DNA of 64,000 nucleotides, from contig JAAFJM010000013.1 of NCBI GenBank assembly GCA_013298895.1, positions 1 to 64,000 on the forward strand. The letters run 5' to 3'. Source of the DNA: Bacteroidota bacterium. Its GTDB lineage: Bacteria > Bacteroidota > Bacteroidia > UKL13-3. Position 1 is the stretch's first letter; each line of letters opens with the position of its first letter. A model generated the notes under the pieces. It made no database searches. It had not been told where the DNA came from and saw only the letters and a program-made list of their open reading frames with translations. Positions 45,614 to 54,561 of this stretch are shown here, in pieces. Position numbers and translations under genes: made by a program.

Positions 45614-45770
45614 TTTCTTAAAATTTTTATCTCAATTAACTTAATTTATCTCGGTTTATTCCAGACTTTACCTATGTTTTGGCAAAGCAACACCAACCTT
45701 TTACAATGATTACAAATCGTTTATTAAATAATTTTGAGTTGGAAAACTTGAAAGGCTGGTGTTATAAATA

Positions 45771-46358
45771 TTAGTCAAAGTTTAAATTGGTAGGTTCGTT
45801 TAATATGGCAGAGCAAACATTGCAGTCTTTATTGGTTGTAGGAATTGAAGCGTCAACTATTTCAAAGTTAATATTACTGAACCAAACTTGCCCTTGCCCT
45901 ACAAGCAATGAACCATAAGCAAGGTTACTTGCATTAGCCGGAACATCCATAATAATTTCATATTTTTTCCAATCAGTAGTTTTTTTAATTGGTCTATTTC
46001 CCATGTTGTCAAAACCTAAAGGTTTACTACCGTATGCTGCTTCATCTACTCTTAACCACAAGCCAGCCCAACCTTTAACATCTTCCGTTTTTACATATCC
46101 AGTCATTTTAATTCTTTTACCCAAATATTTTTCAGCATTGCAACTTTGCATTAATGTTCCAAAACCTCCTTTTGTTTTTTTAGAAATTGATTTTATGGTT
46201 GCAGCATTTTTTCCATTAGGTCCTACGCCTTTGTCTAAGCCCATATCATAACATTCTGGACTACTGCCTGCTTTGTGCCAACCATTTGGTATGTCGAAAG
46301 AGAATAATATTGCCGTTAACAAAACGATTACTGCATTTTTTAAAATTTTAGTGTTCAT
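45771..46358 (-). CDS. Secreted beta-sandwich protein, carbohydrate-binding-like
   Basis: A 195-residue protein with signal ILKNAVIVLLTAILFS. The mature part (GWHKAGSSPECYDMGLDKG, FGTLMQSCNAEKYLGKRIKMTGYVKTEDVKGWAGLWLRVDE, GNRPIKKTTDWKKYEIIMDVP, GQGQVWFSNINFEIVD) looks like a jelly-roll or CBM-like fold used to bind small ligands or polysaccharides. A short C-terminal tail with Cys-Asn-Val-Cys follows. No partner gene. Exact ligand unknown. Confidence 0.72.
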   Translation of the reverse strand: MNTKILKNAVIVLLTAILFSFDIPNGWHKAGSSPECYDMGLDKGVGPNGKNAATIKSISKKTKGGFGTLMQSCNAEKYLGKRIKMTGYVKTEDVKGWAGLWLRVDEAAYGSKPLGFDNMGNRPIKKTTDWKKYEIIMDVPANASNLAYGSLLVGQGQVWFSNINFEIVDASIPTTNKDCNVCSAILNEPTNLNFD

Positions 46359-46498
46359 TTTTTTTGTTTAGATTGTTTATGTTTATTTATTGTTGAAAGT
46401 GTTATAACGAAGCGACACCAATAATATTATATTTTTTACTATTTCAATACGGCTACAATTATATTTCAATACATTTATATGTTAGTTTTTGAGTTAAT

Positions 46499-46957
46499 CT
46501 ACTCTTCACATATTTCTTTCAACTTTTCTAGTGCCTTGGGGTAGGTTTCGTTCATATAATCTAAAAAATCTTCTGTTGTGTCTAAGTCAACAGTTACGGT
46601 AGTAGTTTCGTTATTTTCTTCAAACGTGTAGTTTTCAAAACCATTTGCCCATTTTTCTACTTCTGGTCCTTCTGTTATTTCTTCATTTGCTTTTACAAGT
46701 CCGTAATGGCGAATAGAAATAAATTGGTTAGGTATATTTTCCATTATTTCCGAAACCATTCCACCCTTTTCTCCATTTTCATCAGTTCCTACAAATAACA
46801 TTTTGCTGCCCTTATTCCAATTCCCTTCGTAGCTAGATGTAGGATTGAACAACGCAGTCCATTGTTCATAAGTTAGTTTTTTGCCAATGCCTAGCATTAA
46901 ATCATATACTTTGTTTGCAGGGGCATTTATTTTTACAATGAATTGTACTCTTTTCAT
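46499..46957 (-). CDS. SRPBCC/START-fold protein (AHSA1-like)
   Basis: A 152-residue protein of the SRPBCC fold. Opening VQFIVKINAPANKVYDLMLG, then YEQWTALFNPTSSYEGNWNKGSKMLFVG, MVSEIMENIPNQFISIRHYGLVK, and a terminal helix (TVTVDLDTTEDFLDYMNETYPKALEKLKEICEE). Such proteins bind hydrophobic ligands or act as co-chaperone-like modules; the ligand is unknown. It overlaps the DUF1801 gene by 4 bases (downstream on the minus strand), so the two form an operon. Confidence 0.82.
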   Translation of the reverse strand: MKRVQFIVKINAPANKVYDLMLGIGKKLTYEQWTALFNPTSSYEGNWNKGSKMLFVGTDENGEKGGMVSEIMENIPNQFISIRHYGLVKANEEITEGPEVEKWANGFENYTFEENNETTTVTVDLDTTEDFLDYMNETYPKALEKLKEICEE

Positions 46958-47367
46958 AAGCTTTGATTATTTACTAAATTTATTTTTTCTAATTTTCCTT
47001 TTCTTTTCACTATGTTTTTATAGTCCCACTGAATTTCCCTTGATTTTTTGAGCCAACGGTTCAAATCATTTACGTTAATGTCAGAAATTTTGTTAATGAA
47101 AACAGATGCGTCTTTAAATTTTTCGCCTCTTACACTTAATTCTTCTTCTTCAAAGTCTGCACCGCTCCAAAACATAAGTCTGATACCTGCTTTTTGTTTG
47201 CTATATCCCACAATAGGGTTACTATTTAAAAACCAAACCGGATGCCCATGCCAAATTTTATTTTCTGCTTCGGTTAGTTCATTGCAAATAATTGTTGCAA
47301 GATGGTCGCAAATTTCTTTATCGTCCAGTGTTTGTTTGTTATTGTATTCAATAATTTTATCGTTCAT
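46954..47367 (-). CDS. DUF1801-family protein
   Basis: A 137-residue protein of the DUF1801 fold: CDHLATIICNELTEAENKIWHGHPVWFLNSNPIVGYSKQKAGIRLMFWSGADF, the C-terminal part basic (YKNIVKRKGKLEKIN). It overlaps the SRPBCC gene by 4 bases, a common pairing of two small putative ligand-binding proteins. Function unknown. A second DUF1801 relative is at 31645-32223. Confidence 0.82.
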   Translation of the reverse strand: MNDKIIEYNNKQTLDDKEICDHLATIICNELTEAENKIWHGHPVWFLNSNPIVGYSKQKAGIRLMFWSGADFEEEELSVRGEKFKDASVFINKISDINVNDLNRWLKKSREIQWDYKNIVKRKGKLEKINLVNNQSL

Positions 47368-47389
47368 TTTTTCAATGTTAAATAACTAA

Positions 47390-47708
47390 TAAAAATTCAC
47401 CAATTCCAAACATGCAATTTAAATTGCCAAGGCAAAATATTTAACTATCCTTAGCGTTAGTGAAGCGCTCTAAGGATTCTAAATAAATTGTAGTTTCCGA
47501 TTGCTATCGAAAACTGATAAGGGCTTTTACAAATGAGCTTTGAAATCTTTTTTCATTTTAATAGCGCTGTCACTGTTAAGACTGAGGATATTAATTTTAA
47601 CAATTTTAAAACAAATATTTCAAAATAAAAATAGGCCGATTAAAATGGCTAATTTCCTTACCTTGCTGCAAATAGATTGTAATTAGTAAGATAGATAAAT
47701 ACCGAAAA
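47390..47708. other. Gene-free stretch with two palindromic elements
   Basis: No coding region in these roughly 320 bases. ATCCTTAG (47447-47454) pairs with CTAAGGAT (47470-47477) around a loop containing AGTGAAGCG, similar to the loop of the dispersed hairpin repeats. CGATTGCTATCG near 47498-47509 is a degenerate copy of the 18-bp palindrome at 36570-36587. The rest is AT-rich. Confidence 0.6.
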
Positions 47709-48071
47709 ATGAAAAATTTAAAAAAAATATTAACCCTAGTTTTTGGCGTAATCATGATTTTAGCAGGAGTAATGCATTTTATTAATCCAGCAGTGTATTT
47801 GCCTTTTTTCCCAAATCAATGGCCTCAAGAAGCAATCATTTATGGTAGTGGAATTGTAGAAATGGTAGTTGGTATTTGTACTTTAATTCCTCGTTATAGC
47901 AAGTATGGTACTTTAGGAATTTTTATTTTGATGTTGGCGTTTTTACCACTTCATGTAATAGACGTTTTTAAAGAAAATCCTGTGGTAGGCAGTAAGTTAG
48001 TAGCATACATACGCTTACCATTTCAGTTTGTATTAATAGCTTGGGCTTGGTTTATTTTTAAAAAGGAATAA
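47709..48071 (+). CDS. DoxX-like integral membrane protein
   Basis: A 120-residue protein with four hydrophobic segments in the DoxX layout: [71 protein letters not shown] and [10 protein letters not shown]. DoxX-like proteins are small quinone- or redox-related membrane proteins; activity is not known here. No neighbour on the same transcript. Its TAA stop is the first three bases of a heptad array. Confidence 0.85.
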   Translation: MKNLKKILTLVFGVIMILAGVMHFINPAVYLPFFPNQWPQEAIIYGSGIVEMVVGICTLIPRYSKYGTLGIFILMLAFLPLHVIDVFKENPVVGSKLVAYIRLPFQFVLIAWAWFIFKKE

Positions 48072-48252
48072 GCAATGTGCAATTGGCAATGGGCAATAAG
48101 CAATTGACAATATGCAATGGGCAATAGGCAATAGGTAATGGGCAATGAGCAATTGGCAATAAGCAATTCAATAATCCAACAATCTATCAAATTAACAACT
48201 CAACCAATCTCAATCACTTAATTAACTCTATCAACATAATTAACTTTATCAA
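48069..48252. repeat. 7/8/9-base tandem array starting at the DoxX-like stop codon
   Basis: Phase is continuous over 184 bases. First come 14 units of 7 (48069-48166), all but one ending GCAA or ACAA, for example TAAGCAA, TGTGCAA, TTGGCAA, TGGGCAA; the first TAA is the stop codon. Then four of 8 (TTCAATAA, TCCAACAA, TCTATCAA, ATTAACAA; 48167-48198). Then six of 9 (CTCAACCAA, TCTCAATCA, CTTAATTAA, CTCTATCAA, CATAATTAA, CTTTATCAA; 48199-48252). Confidence 0.85.
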
Positions 48253-48347
48253 CTATTAACTTTTCTTCACTAAAACAATTGATTTTTATTTGAGTTTATA
48301 ATAGTATCTTATAAAATTATATATTCGCAACAAACTAAAATACATAT

Positions 48348-49487
48348 ATGAATTTTCAATTTACCGAAGAACACTTAAATGTGCAACAAGCAGCTCGCGA
48401 TTTTGCTCAAACAGAATTATTACCAGGCGTAATTGAGCGCGATGAGCACCAAAAATTCCCAATGGAACAAGTTAAAAAATTGGGTGAACTTGGATTTTTA
48501 GGTATGATGGTTGACCCAAAATACGGTGGAAGCGGAATGGATACCATTAGCTACGTATTGGCAATGGAAGAATTTTCGAAAGTGGATGCTTCAGCTTCGG
48601 TTGTCGTATCAGTAAATAATTCATTGGTGTGCTGGGGTTTAGAAACTTTTGCTAACGAAGAACAAAAACAAAAATATTTAGTGCCTATGGCTAGCGGAAA
48701 ATGTTGGGGTGCTTTTTTACTTTCGGAGCCAGAAGCAGGTAGTGATGCTACAAGCCAAAGAACTACTGCTGAAGATAAAAGTGATTATTACTTGTTAAAT
48801 GGTACCAAAAACTGGATTACCAATGGCAGTACAGCTGAGTATTACTTAGTAATTGCTCAAACAGATGTTGAGAAAAAACACAAAGGTATCAATGCCTTTA
48901 TAGTTGAAAAAAACTGGCCAGGTGTAACAGTTGGTAAAAAAGAAGATAAAATGGGTATTAGAGGAAGCGATACACACTCTATTATGTTTACCGATGTAAA
49001 AGTTCCAAAAGAAAACAGAATTGGTGAAGATGGTTTTGGGTTTAAGTTTGCTATGAAAACATTAGCTGGCGGTCGTATTGGTATTGCTGCGCAAGCACTA
49101 GGTATTGCAAGCGGTGCATATGAGTTGGCATTAGCTTATTCAAAACAACGTAAAGCATTTGGAACTGAAATTATGAATCACCAAGCTATTCAGTTTAAAT
49201 TAGCTGATATGGCTACTAATATTGAAGCAGCTCGTTTACTTTGCTTAAAAGCGGCTTATTTAAAAGATACACATGGCGATTATGCTTTAGTTAGTTCAAT
49301 GGCTAAATTATATGCATCGCAAGTAGCTATGGACACTACGGTAGAAGCAGTTCAAATTCATGGTGGTTATGGTTTTGTTAAAGAATACCATGTAGAGCGT
49401 TTAATGCGTGATGCTAAAATTACCCAAATTTACGAAGGAACTAGCGAGGTTCAAAAAATTGTAATTTCAAGAGAAATTTTAAAATAA
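48348..49487 (+). CDS. Acyl-CoA dehydrogenase
   Basis: A FAD enzyme that oxidises acyl-CoA to the trans-2-enoyl-CoA in fatty-acid or branched-chain breakdown. The 379-residue length is typical. Visible: AFLLSEPEAGSDATSQRTTA (FAD and substrate site), GTKNWITNGSTAEYYLVIAQT, KMGIRGSDTHSIMFTDVKVP, and the end QIHGGYGFVKEYHVERLMRDAKITQIYEGTSEVQ with catalytic Glu363. It resembles short-chain (butyryl) forms. TATATTCG at 48320-48327 is a near -7 box. Strong terminator follows. Confidence 0.95.
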   Translation: MNFQFTEEHLNVQQAARDFAQTELLPGVIERDEHQKFPMEQVKKLGELGFLGMMVDPKYGGSGMDTISYVLAMEEFSKVDASASVVVSVNNSLVCWGLETFANEEQKQKYLVPMASGKCWGAFLLSEPEAGSDATSQRTTAEDKSDYYLLNGTKNWITNGSTAEYYLVIAQTDVEKKHKGINAFIVEKNWPGVTVGKKEDKMGIRGSDTHSIMFTDVKVPKENRIGEDGFGFKFAMKTLAGGRIGIAAQALGIASGAYELALAYSKQRKAFGTEIMNHQAIQFKLADMATNIEAARLLCLKAAYLKDTHGDYALVSSMAKLYASQVAMDTTVEAVQIHGGYGFVKEYHVERLMRDAKITQIYEGTSEVQKIVISREILK

Positions 49488-49503
49488 TTTTTTAAACAGA
49501 TAT

Positions 49504-49538
49504 AAAAAACCTTGGTCTTTGGACCGAGGTTTTTTTTT
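49504..49538 (+). terminator. Terminator after the acyl-CoA dehydrogenase gene
   Basis: A-run plus CCTTGGTC (49510-49517) pairs with GACCGAGG (49522-49529) and a following T run; one G-T wobble. It begins 17 bases after the stop codon. Confidence 0.88.
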
Positions 49539-49658
49539 GAGTTCAATTTTTGAATTTAAATATAAAAAACTTAAATGTTTGAGGTTTAAATCAGTTCCTA
49601 ATTTTTAGAAAAAAAATAAAGCACTGAAAGCAACCTTTTTGCAATTAAATATTACTAT

Positions 49659-49687
49659 TTGAATTATTCAGGCAAAGGTTATATTTG
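49659..49687 (+). promoter_or_regulatory. Bacteroidota-type promoter of the DUF4397 gene
   Basis: TTG (49659-49661), 18 bases, TATATTTG (49680-49687): an exact consensus match, 63 bases upstream of the start codon, with an AT-rich leader between. Confidence 0.82.
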
Positions 49688-49750
49688 CCAATATCTAACC
49701 TTATTTTTAATAAATAAGTAATTTTAAAAATAAATACTAAAATATAATAG

Positions 49751-52249
49751 ATGAAACACTTTAACATAATCAAGAAATCATTATTTGCTGTGATGGCAAG
49801 TGCAGTTTTTTATTCTGCCAATGCTCAAACGGCACGTTTTCAATTAATTCATAATGCTGCTGATCCTATTTTGGATACTGTTGATATTTATATTGATGGA
49901 AATAAGCTAGATAACGTAGCTTTTAGACAAGCTACTGGTATTATGACAGCTGCTTCATCATCGGTAAAAATTAATATTAACGATAAAAATAGTGCTGATA
50001 GTAGTGATTTAGTTTTGGTTCGTTTTAGCCAAAATGTGGCAGCTAACTCAAATACTGTAATGATGGTAACTGGAGTAGCTAATACTGCTAGTTTTGCTGT
50101 TAATCCAAACTCGCTAAGCACAGCTGTGCAGTTGGTTACTAAAACAATTACTAATTGGGCTGCTGCAGCTAACAGAGTTCAAGTAAATGTATTTCACGGT
50201 GTAACAGATGCTCCTGGAGTTGATATAGTTTCTCGCCCCGCATTAGCAACTGGTACCTTACCAACTAATTTACGTTTTGCTCAAGCTAATGGTGGTGCAC
50301 AAGCATTGTTTTTTAACAATACTGCTACCTATTTAGAAGCTCGTTTAACAGGAACTCGTTCGGTAATTAAAGCATACAGCGCTAATTTGGCCTTATTTAA
50401 CCAAAAATTGATTACAGTTTTTGCTTCAGGTTTTGTAAATCCAACGGCTAATCAAAATGGAAAAGCATTTGGTATGTTTGCAGTTGATACCAACGGAACA
50501 GTAATTGAATTACCAGAAGCTACTAGAATTCAATTTATTCATAATGCTCCAGATGCAGCTTTAGGTAATGTAGATATTTATTTTAACCAAGTTAAGGTTG
50601 TTTCTAATTTAGCTTATAAAGCAGCAACTCCATTTATCACTGCAAATACAGGTAATACTGAGGTGTTGGTTTCTAGTGTTGGTCAAAATGATACATTATT
50701 CAGAATTCCTGCAGTTAATTTAGTTTCGGGTAAATCATATTTAGCCATGGCTTTAGGTTTAAAAGATACCACGAGTTTTGAGAGTAATCCTGAAGGTTTA
50801 AACAGAATGTTTAATATTATAGCGAATGATAGTATGCCTGAGGGTTCATTAGTTACAGGCAGTTTTCAATATTTAGTAGCTAACGGTTGTACCGATGCTC
50901 CGCAACTAAATTTTAATAATGTAGCTAATCAAGCAAGTTTAATTGGTAGTTTGTCTTATTCTTCATTGTCTTCGTTGAAAACTACTAGTTCTAATGTAAT
51001 ATTTAACATTAGTAACAATGATAAAACAAAATATAACGGTGCATTTTTATTAAATGGTGCTACTTTATCAAATCAATCAGGTGTTATTTTTACAACTGGA
51101 TTTTTTAACACAGCATCATTTAAAGTTATGTTAGCTTTAAACAGTGGTTCGGTTATAGAACTTCAACGTTTAAAAAATAAATTACAAATTATTCATAATT
51201 CACCTGATACAACCATTCGCATGGTTGATATTTATGCAAATGGTTCAAAAATAGTAGATGATTTAGGTTTCAGAAAAACCACAGGAATTGCCTCAACTGA
51301 TGCTTATGTTCCTGTAAGAATTAATATTGTGAATGGAAATGCAAGTGATACAGTTAATTCACTTTGGTCTGCAAGCATGTTACCTGATTCTAATTTCAAT
51401 ATTGCTATTGCTCATGGTTTTGTTGGTGCTGCTTATAGAGTAAATCCTGAAGCAATTTCAACTAATTTTAGTGTAAAACTAATTAGTCCTGCTAAATTGA
51501 CTTCTTCATTCCCTAACCCAACTAATGAAGTTATTTTCTTCCATGGAGGAACAAACGTTGGTAAATTAAATATGCAAGGCGACCAAGAGCCATTATTCGT
51601 AGCTAAAAACAATTCTTATGGATCTGTTTATAAGTACATGCCTACAAAAGGAAATGCTGGAGCTGCTTATACAGTTACAGATGCAAATACAAATACTGGT
51701 TTGTTTACTTATTCTGTTAATTTAGTAGGAAAAAATGGATTAGCAGGAGTATTATTTGCTTCAGGGGTTAACTTAAATTTGGCTGTAAATTATAAAGATA
51801 CCACCATCAATATTGGCACTATTCAAAATCCAATAAACAAAACTTATGTAATAGCACGAGCAGCTAATAAGGCTGATTCTATTTTAAATGCTTTAGATAA
51901 AAATTTGAATATAGGTTTTTACATAGCTTGGAGCAATGGAAAAGTTGATACTTTTACAAGAGAACGTGGAACTAATGTTAAAAATGTTGCCTCAAACGAG
52001 AATGGTTTAGTAATTTTCCCAAATCCTGCAAATGATAAAGTTTCGGTTATGGTAAATGCTACTAACAGCAATAACGCTCAAATAAACATTATTGATATTA
52101 AAGGTGCTATTGTAAAATCAATGGATAATAAATTGGTTTCTGGTGTAAATGTAGTGGAACTTTCTGTTGCTGATTTACCTAAAGGAATGTACTTTGTTCA
52201 AGTAACTTCAAACGAAGGAACAAGTACTAAAAAATTAGTGATTGAATAA
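49751..52249 (+). CDS. DUF4397 surface protein with type IX (type A) sorting tail
   Basis: An 832-residue secreted protein with a Sec signal (residues 1-26). It has three paired units of alternating DUF4397-like strands: IHNAADPILDTVDIYI (33-48), IHNAPDAALGNVDIYF (263-278) and IHNSPDTTIRMVDIYA (481-496) open the first halves; HGVTDAPG (149-156), NGCTDAPQ (378-385) and the divergent HGGTNVGK open the second halves. The repeat spacing is about 220-230 residues. The C-terminus (IFPNPANDKVSVMVN ... KGMYFVQVTSNEGTSTKKLVIE) is a type A sorting domain, so it is exported through the type IX system. Adhesion or cell-surface role is inferred. Confidence 0.88.
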   Translation: MKHFNIIKKSLFAVMASAVFYSANAQTARFQLIHNAADPILDTVDIYIDGNKLDNVAFRQATGIMTAASSSVKININDKNSADSSDLVLVRFSQNVAANSNTVMMVTGVANTASFAVNPNSLSTAVQLVTKTITNWAAAANRVQVNVFHGVTDAPGVDIVSRPALATGTLPTNLRFAQANGGAQALFFNNTATYLEARLTGTRSVIKAYSANLALFNQKLITVFASGFVNPTANQNGKAFGMFAVDTNGTVIELPEATRIQFIHNAPDAALGNVDIYFNQVKVVSNLAYKAATPFITANTGNTEVLVSSVGQNDTLFRIPAVNLVSGKSYLAMALGLKDTTSFESNPEGLNRMFNIIANDSMPEGSLVTGSFQYLVANGCTDAPQLNFNNVANQASLIGSLSYSSLSSLKTTSSNVIFNISNNDKTKYNGAFLLNGATLSNQSGVIFTTGFFNTASFKVMLALNSGSVIELQRLKNKLQIIHNSPDTTIRMVDIYANGSKIVDDLGFRKTTGIASTDAYVPVRINIVNGNASDTVNSLWSASMLPDSNFNIAIAHGFVGAAYRVNPEAISTNFSVKLISPAKLTSSFPNPTNEVIFFHGGTNVGKLNMQGDQEPLFVAKNNSYGSVYKYMPTKGNAGAAYTVTDANTNTGLFTYSVNLVGKNGLAGVLFASGVNLNLAVNYKDTTINIGTIQNPINKTYVIARAANKADSILNALDKNLNIGFYIAWSNGKVDTFTRERGTNVKNVASNENGLVIFPNPANDKVSVMVNATNSNNAQINIIDIKGAIVKSMDNKLVSGVNVVELSVADLPKGMYFVQVTSNEGTSTKKLVIE

Positions 52250-52270
52250 TTAATCATTTCAAAATAATTT

Positions 52271-52303
52271 AAAACGAGCTAAGGTTTCTTAGCTCGTTTT
52301 TTT
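52271..52303 (+). terminator. Terminator after the DUF4397 gene
   Basis: AAAACGAGCTAAG (52271-52283), loop GTTT, CTTAGCTCGTTTT (52288-52300), then more T. A perfect 13-bp stem, 22 bases after the stop codon. Confidence 0.92.
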
Positions 52304-52318
52304 ATGTAATACCATTTG

Positions 52319-52717
52319 ATGTTTATGCAACGCAATAGAAAGATATATTTACTTTTAATTCCCCTTGTAATGGCTTTAGGTATACTATCGCGGAAGTTTA
52401 GTTACCTATTGCCTGATATAATAAATACATATTTAGGCGATGCCATTTGGGCTGCTATGATTTATGTAATGATGGCATTTGTATTTGCCAATAAATTGCC
52501 TAAACATATAGCAGTTTTTAGTTTGTTATTTTGCTATGCAATTGAGTTAAGCCAATTATACCAATCACCTTGGATTAATGACATTAGAAACACTACCCTA
52601 GGTGCTTTGGTATTAGGTTCTGGCTTTCTTTGGAGCGATTTATTGGCTTATGCTTTAGGCATTCTGTCAGTTACTTTATTAGAAATGATTACAATAACTC
52701 CCAAAAACAAAAGTTGA
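52319..52717 (+). CDS. DUF2809-family membrane protein
   Basis: About 132 residues from the ATG at 52319 (another ATG at 52325 is equally possible; a TTG frame at 52316 is less likely). Four membrane segments with the DUF2809 signature LSRKFSYLLPDIINTYLGDAIWAAMIYVMMAFVF and the later IELSQLYQSPWINDIRNTTLGALVLGSGFLWSDL. The function of the family is unknown. It is 21 bases upstream of the PagL-like gene, so the two may be co-transcribed. Confidence 0.83.
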   Translation: MFMQRNRKIYLLLIPLVMALGILSRKFSYLLPDIINTYLGDAIWAAMIYVMMAFVFANKLPKHIAVFSLLFCYAIELSQLYQSPWINDIRNTTLGALVLGSGFLWSDLLAYALGILSVTLLEMITITPKNKS

Positions 52718-52738
52718 TGAATAAGTGTTTTAAGGTGA

Positions 52739-53818
52739 ATGAAATGGAAAATTTTATTTGTATTTCTACTAACTGTATCTGATTTATGTGCTCAGTTAGA
52801 TAAGCCGCTTGAACTAAAAGGTTTTACGCTTGGTTCTCATTATGGTTTTATTTTTGCGCATAGCGAAGACGTTCAAAATACAGCAGGTGCCAATCCTTTT
52901 GGGGCAGAGTTAATTTATACTACTCAAAACCTAACTGAAAAAGCTTGGCAAAATTGCAACTGTTTTTTAAATACAGGTTTTGGAGTTAATTACTTTAATT
53001 TTGATAATGCGGTTCTTGGTAAAGCAGCTTCTGTATTTTACAATTTTGAACCACAATTTAAACTTACTAAAAAATCTAAATTACTTTTTGATGCCTATGG
53101 AGGCCTTTCATTTTTAAGTAATCCTTATGATGCTAACTCAAATCCAAGCAATAGAAGTTATAGTTTGCCAGTTAGTATTTACGTTGGTTTAGGAGTAGGA
53201 ATACAATATGCTTTAACCAAACAATTTCAGTTATCACTAATTGGTAACTATTTGCATATTTCAAATGGTGGGATTAAAGACCCAAACAAAGGCATTAATT
53301 GGCCAACGGCTAATATTAGGTTAACTTATAATCCAACTAATAATGAGTTACCTAGTTTTACTAAAAAGAATGCGAGTTACTTAAAACAAAAAAGACTGGA
53401 TGTTGGCACTTTTGTTAGTTCTAAAACCATTGCAATTGGCGAAAAAGAACGGTTTTTAATTTATGGTGTCAATGCAAATTATAGCCATCAAATTGGACCT
53501 ATAAATGCATTAACATTGGGTAATGAACTTATTATAGATAATGCATTGAAAGAAAATCTGAGGCGTGATGGTTCCAATAAAAGCAATATACGATATGGGT
53601 TAACCTTTGGGCACGAATTTTTATTGGGTAATTTTATTTTCTCGCAGCAACTAGGTTATTATGCCTTTAACGAATCAACTTATTTTAGTAATATGTACCA
53701 CAGATGGGGCCTATTATACAAAACTAAAAGCAACCTGAACATGGGTATTAATTTATTAGCCCATGCCCAAGTTGCTAATTTTATTGATTTTAGAGTGGTT
53801 TATTCATTTAGAAAATAG
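52739..53818 (+). CDS. PagL-like lipid A deacylase / acyloxyacyl hydrolase family barrel
   Basis: A 359-residue outer-membrane protein with signal KWKILFVFLLTVSDLCAQ. The C-terminal half has LSLIGNYLHISNGGIKDPNKGINWPTANIRLTY, which carries the PagL active-site pattern HxSN (His173, Ser175, Asn176). PagL removes an acyl chain from lipid A at the outer membrane. The protein is about twice the length of classical PagL, and the second half looks like another barrel region, so activity is likely but not certain. Confidence 0.8.
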   Translation: MKWKILFVFLLTVSDLCAQLDKPLELKGFTLGSHYGFIFAHSEDVQNTAGANPFGAELIYTTQNLTEKAWQNCNCFLNTGFGVNYFNFDNAVLGKAASVFYNFEPQFKLTKKSKLLFDAYGGLSFLSNPYDANSNPSNRSYSLPVSIYVGLGVGIQYALTKQFQLSLIGNYLHISNGGIKDPNKGINWPTANIRLTYNPTNNELPSFTKKNASYLKQKRLDVGTFVSSKTIAIGEKERFLIYGVNANYSHQIGPINALTLGNELIIDNALKENLRRDGSNKSNIRYGLTFGHEFLLGNFIFSQQLGYYAFNESTYFSNMYHRWGLLYKTKSNLNMGINLLAHAQVANFIDFRVVYSFRK

Positions 53819-53838
53819 GTTAACTTGGAATCGTTAAT

Positions 53839-54555
53839 TTAAATTTTTTCTTTTTTTAAATGATCACTCCAAAGCAAATAGCCTCCGTAAGTAATAGTTA
53901 TAAAACCAATTATAAAAAAACTCCAGTTGTAGTGTGTAGGTTCGTAATGTTTAAATACTACCAACATTTTTTCAGGTGCTAAATTGTTTTTACCTAAAAA
54001 TAATAGTTGCAAATAATCAATTACAAAAGTGCCAATTATAATGAGGCAACCTCCGGTTAAAACCAAATGGTGTTTTACTTTAAAGCGTACTTCATAGTTT
54101 TTACTTTCGAGCCACAGTACTAAAAATGTTAAAGCTATCATACTAAGCGATACCAAACAAGGCGCCAATACTGGACCAATCCAAGGCACAGGTAGTAAAA
54201 ATAAAATATCCCAAGTAAAAACACTTGCCGGCCAGTTTAAAAATATTTTTAAAAATACGTAGTAAAAAATATCCCAAACGCCAAAACTAAATAAGAAAAA
54301 TACAAAGCGTTGTGCTTTGGTTTTTCCTGTTAAATAGCCAATTGCTGCAAGCATAATAATAGTTGCTAATTCGCGCCATAGTTCAACAACCACAATATTT
54401 CGTTTTATATCAACCAAAGGAAAATTGAATCCTGCCGGGTAATACATTTCGCGGATATAAATTACTACCGCACTCTCTAAAAAGCCCATGGCAATGCTAA
54501 AGGCTGTAAGCCAAACTATAGTTTTGGTCATGTTGGTTTGATGGTTGTTATTCAT
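53839..54555 (-). CDS. Multi-pass membrane protein of unknown function
   Basis: A 238-residue protein with seven or so membrane segments (WLTAFSIAMGFLESAVVIYI, LATIIMLAAIGYLTG, FVFFLFSFGVWDIFYYVF, VLAPCLVSLSMIALTFLVLWL, LVLTGGCLIIIGTFVIDYLQLLFL, WSFFIIGFITITYGGYLLW). No enzymatic motif. It is the last gene of the 57864-to-53839 minus-strand operon and lies 6 bases after the DUF4173-like gene. Role unknown. Confidence 0.75.
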   Translation of the reverse strand: MNNNHQTNMTKTIVWLTAFSIAMGFLESAVVIYIREMYYPAGFNFPLVDIKRNIVVVELWRELATIIMLAAIGYLTGKTKAQRFVFFLFSFGVWDIFYYVFLKIFLNWPASVFTWDILFLLPVPWIGPVLAPCLVSLSMIALTFLVLWLESKNYEVRFKVKHHLVLTGGCLIIIGTFVIDYLQLLFLGKNNLAPEKMLVVFKHYEPTHYNWSFFIIGFITITYGGYLLWSDHLKKEKI

Positions 54556-54561
54556 GTTTTT

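Noticed and set aside
48069-48166. Heptad array considered as a CRISPR or a coding repeat
   Set aside because: Units are 7 bases without spacers, and a 7-base period breaks every reading frame.
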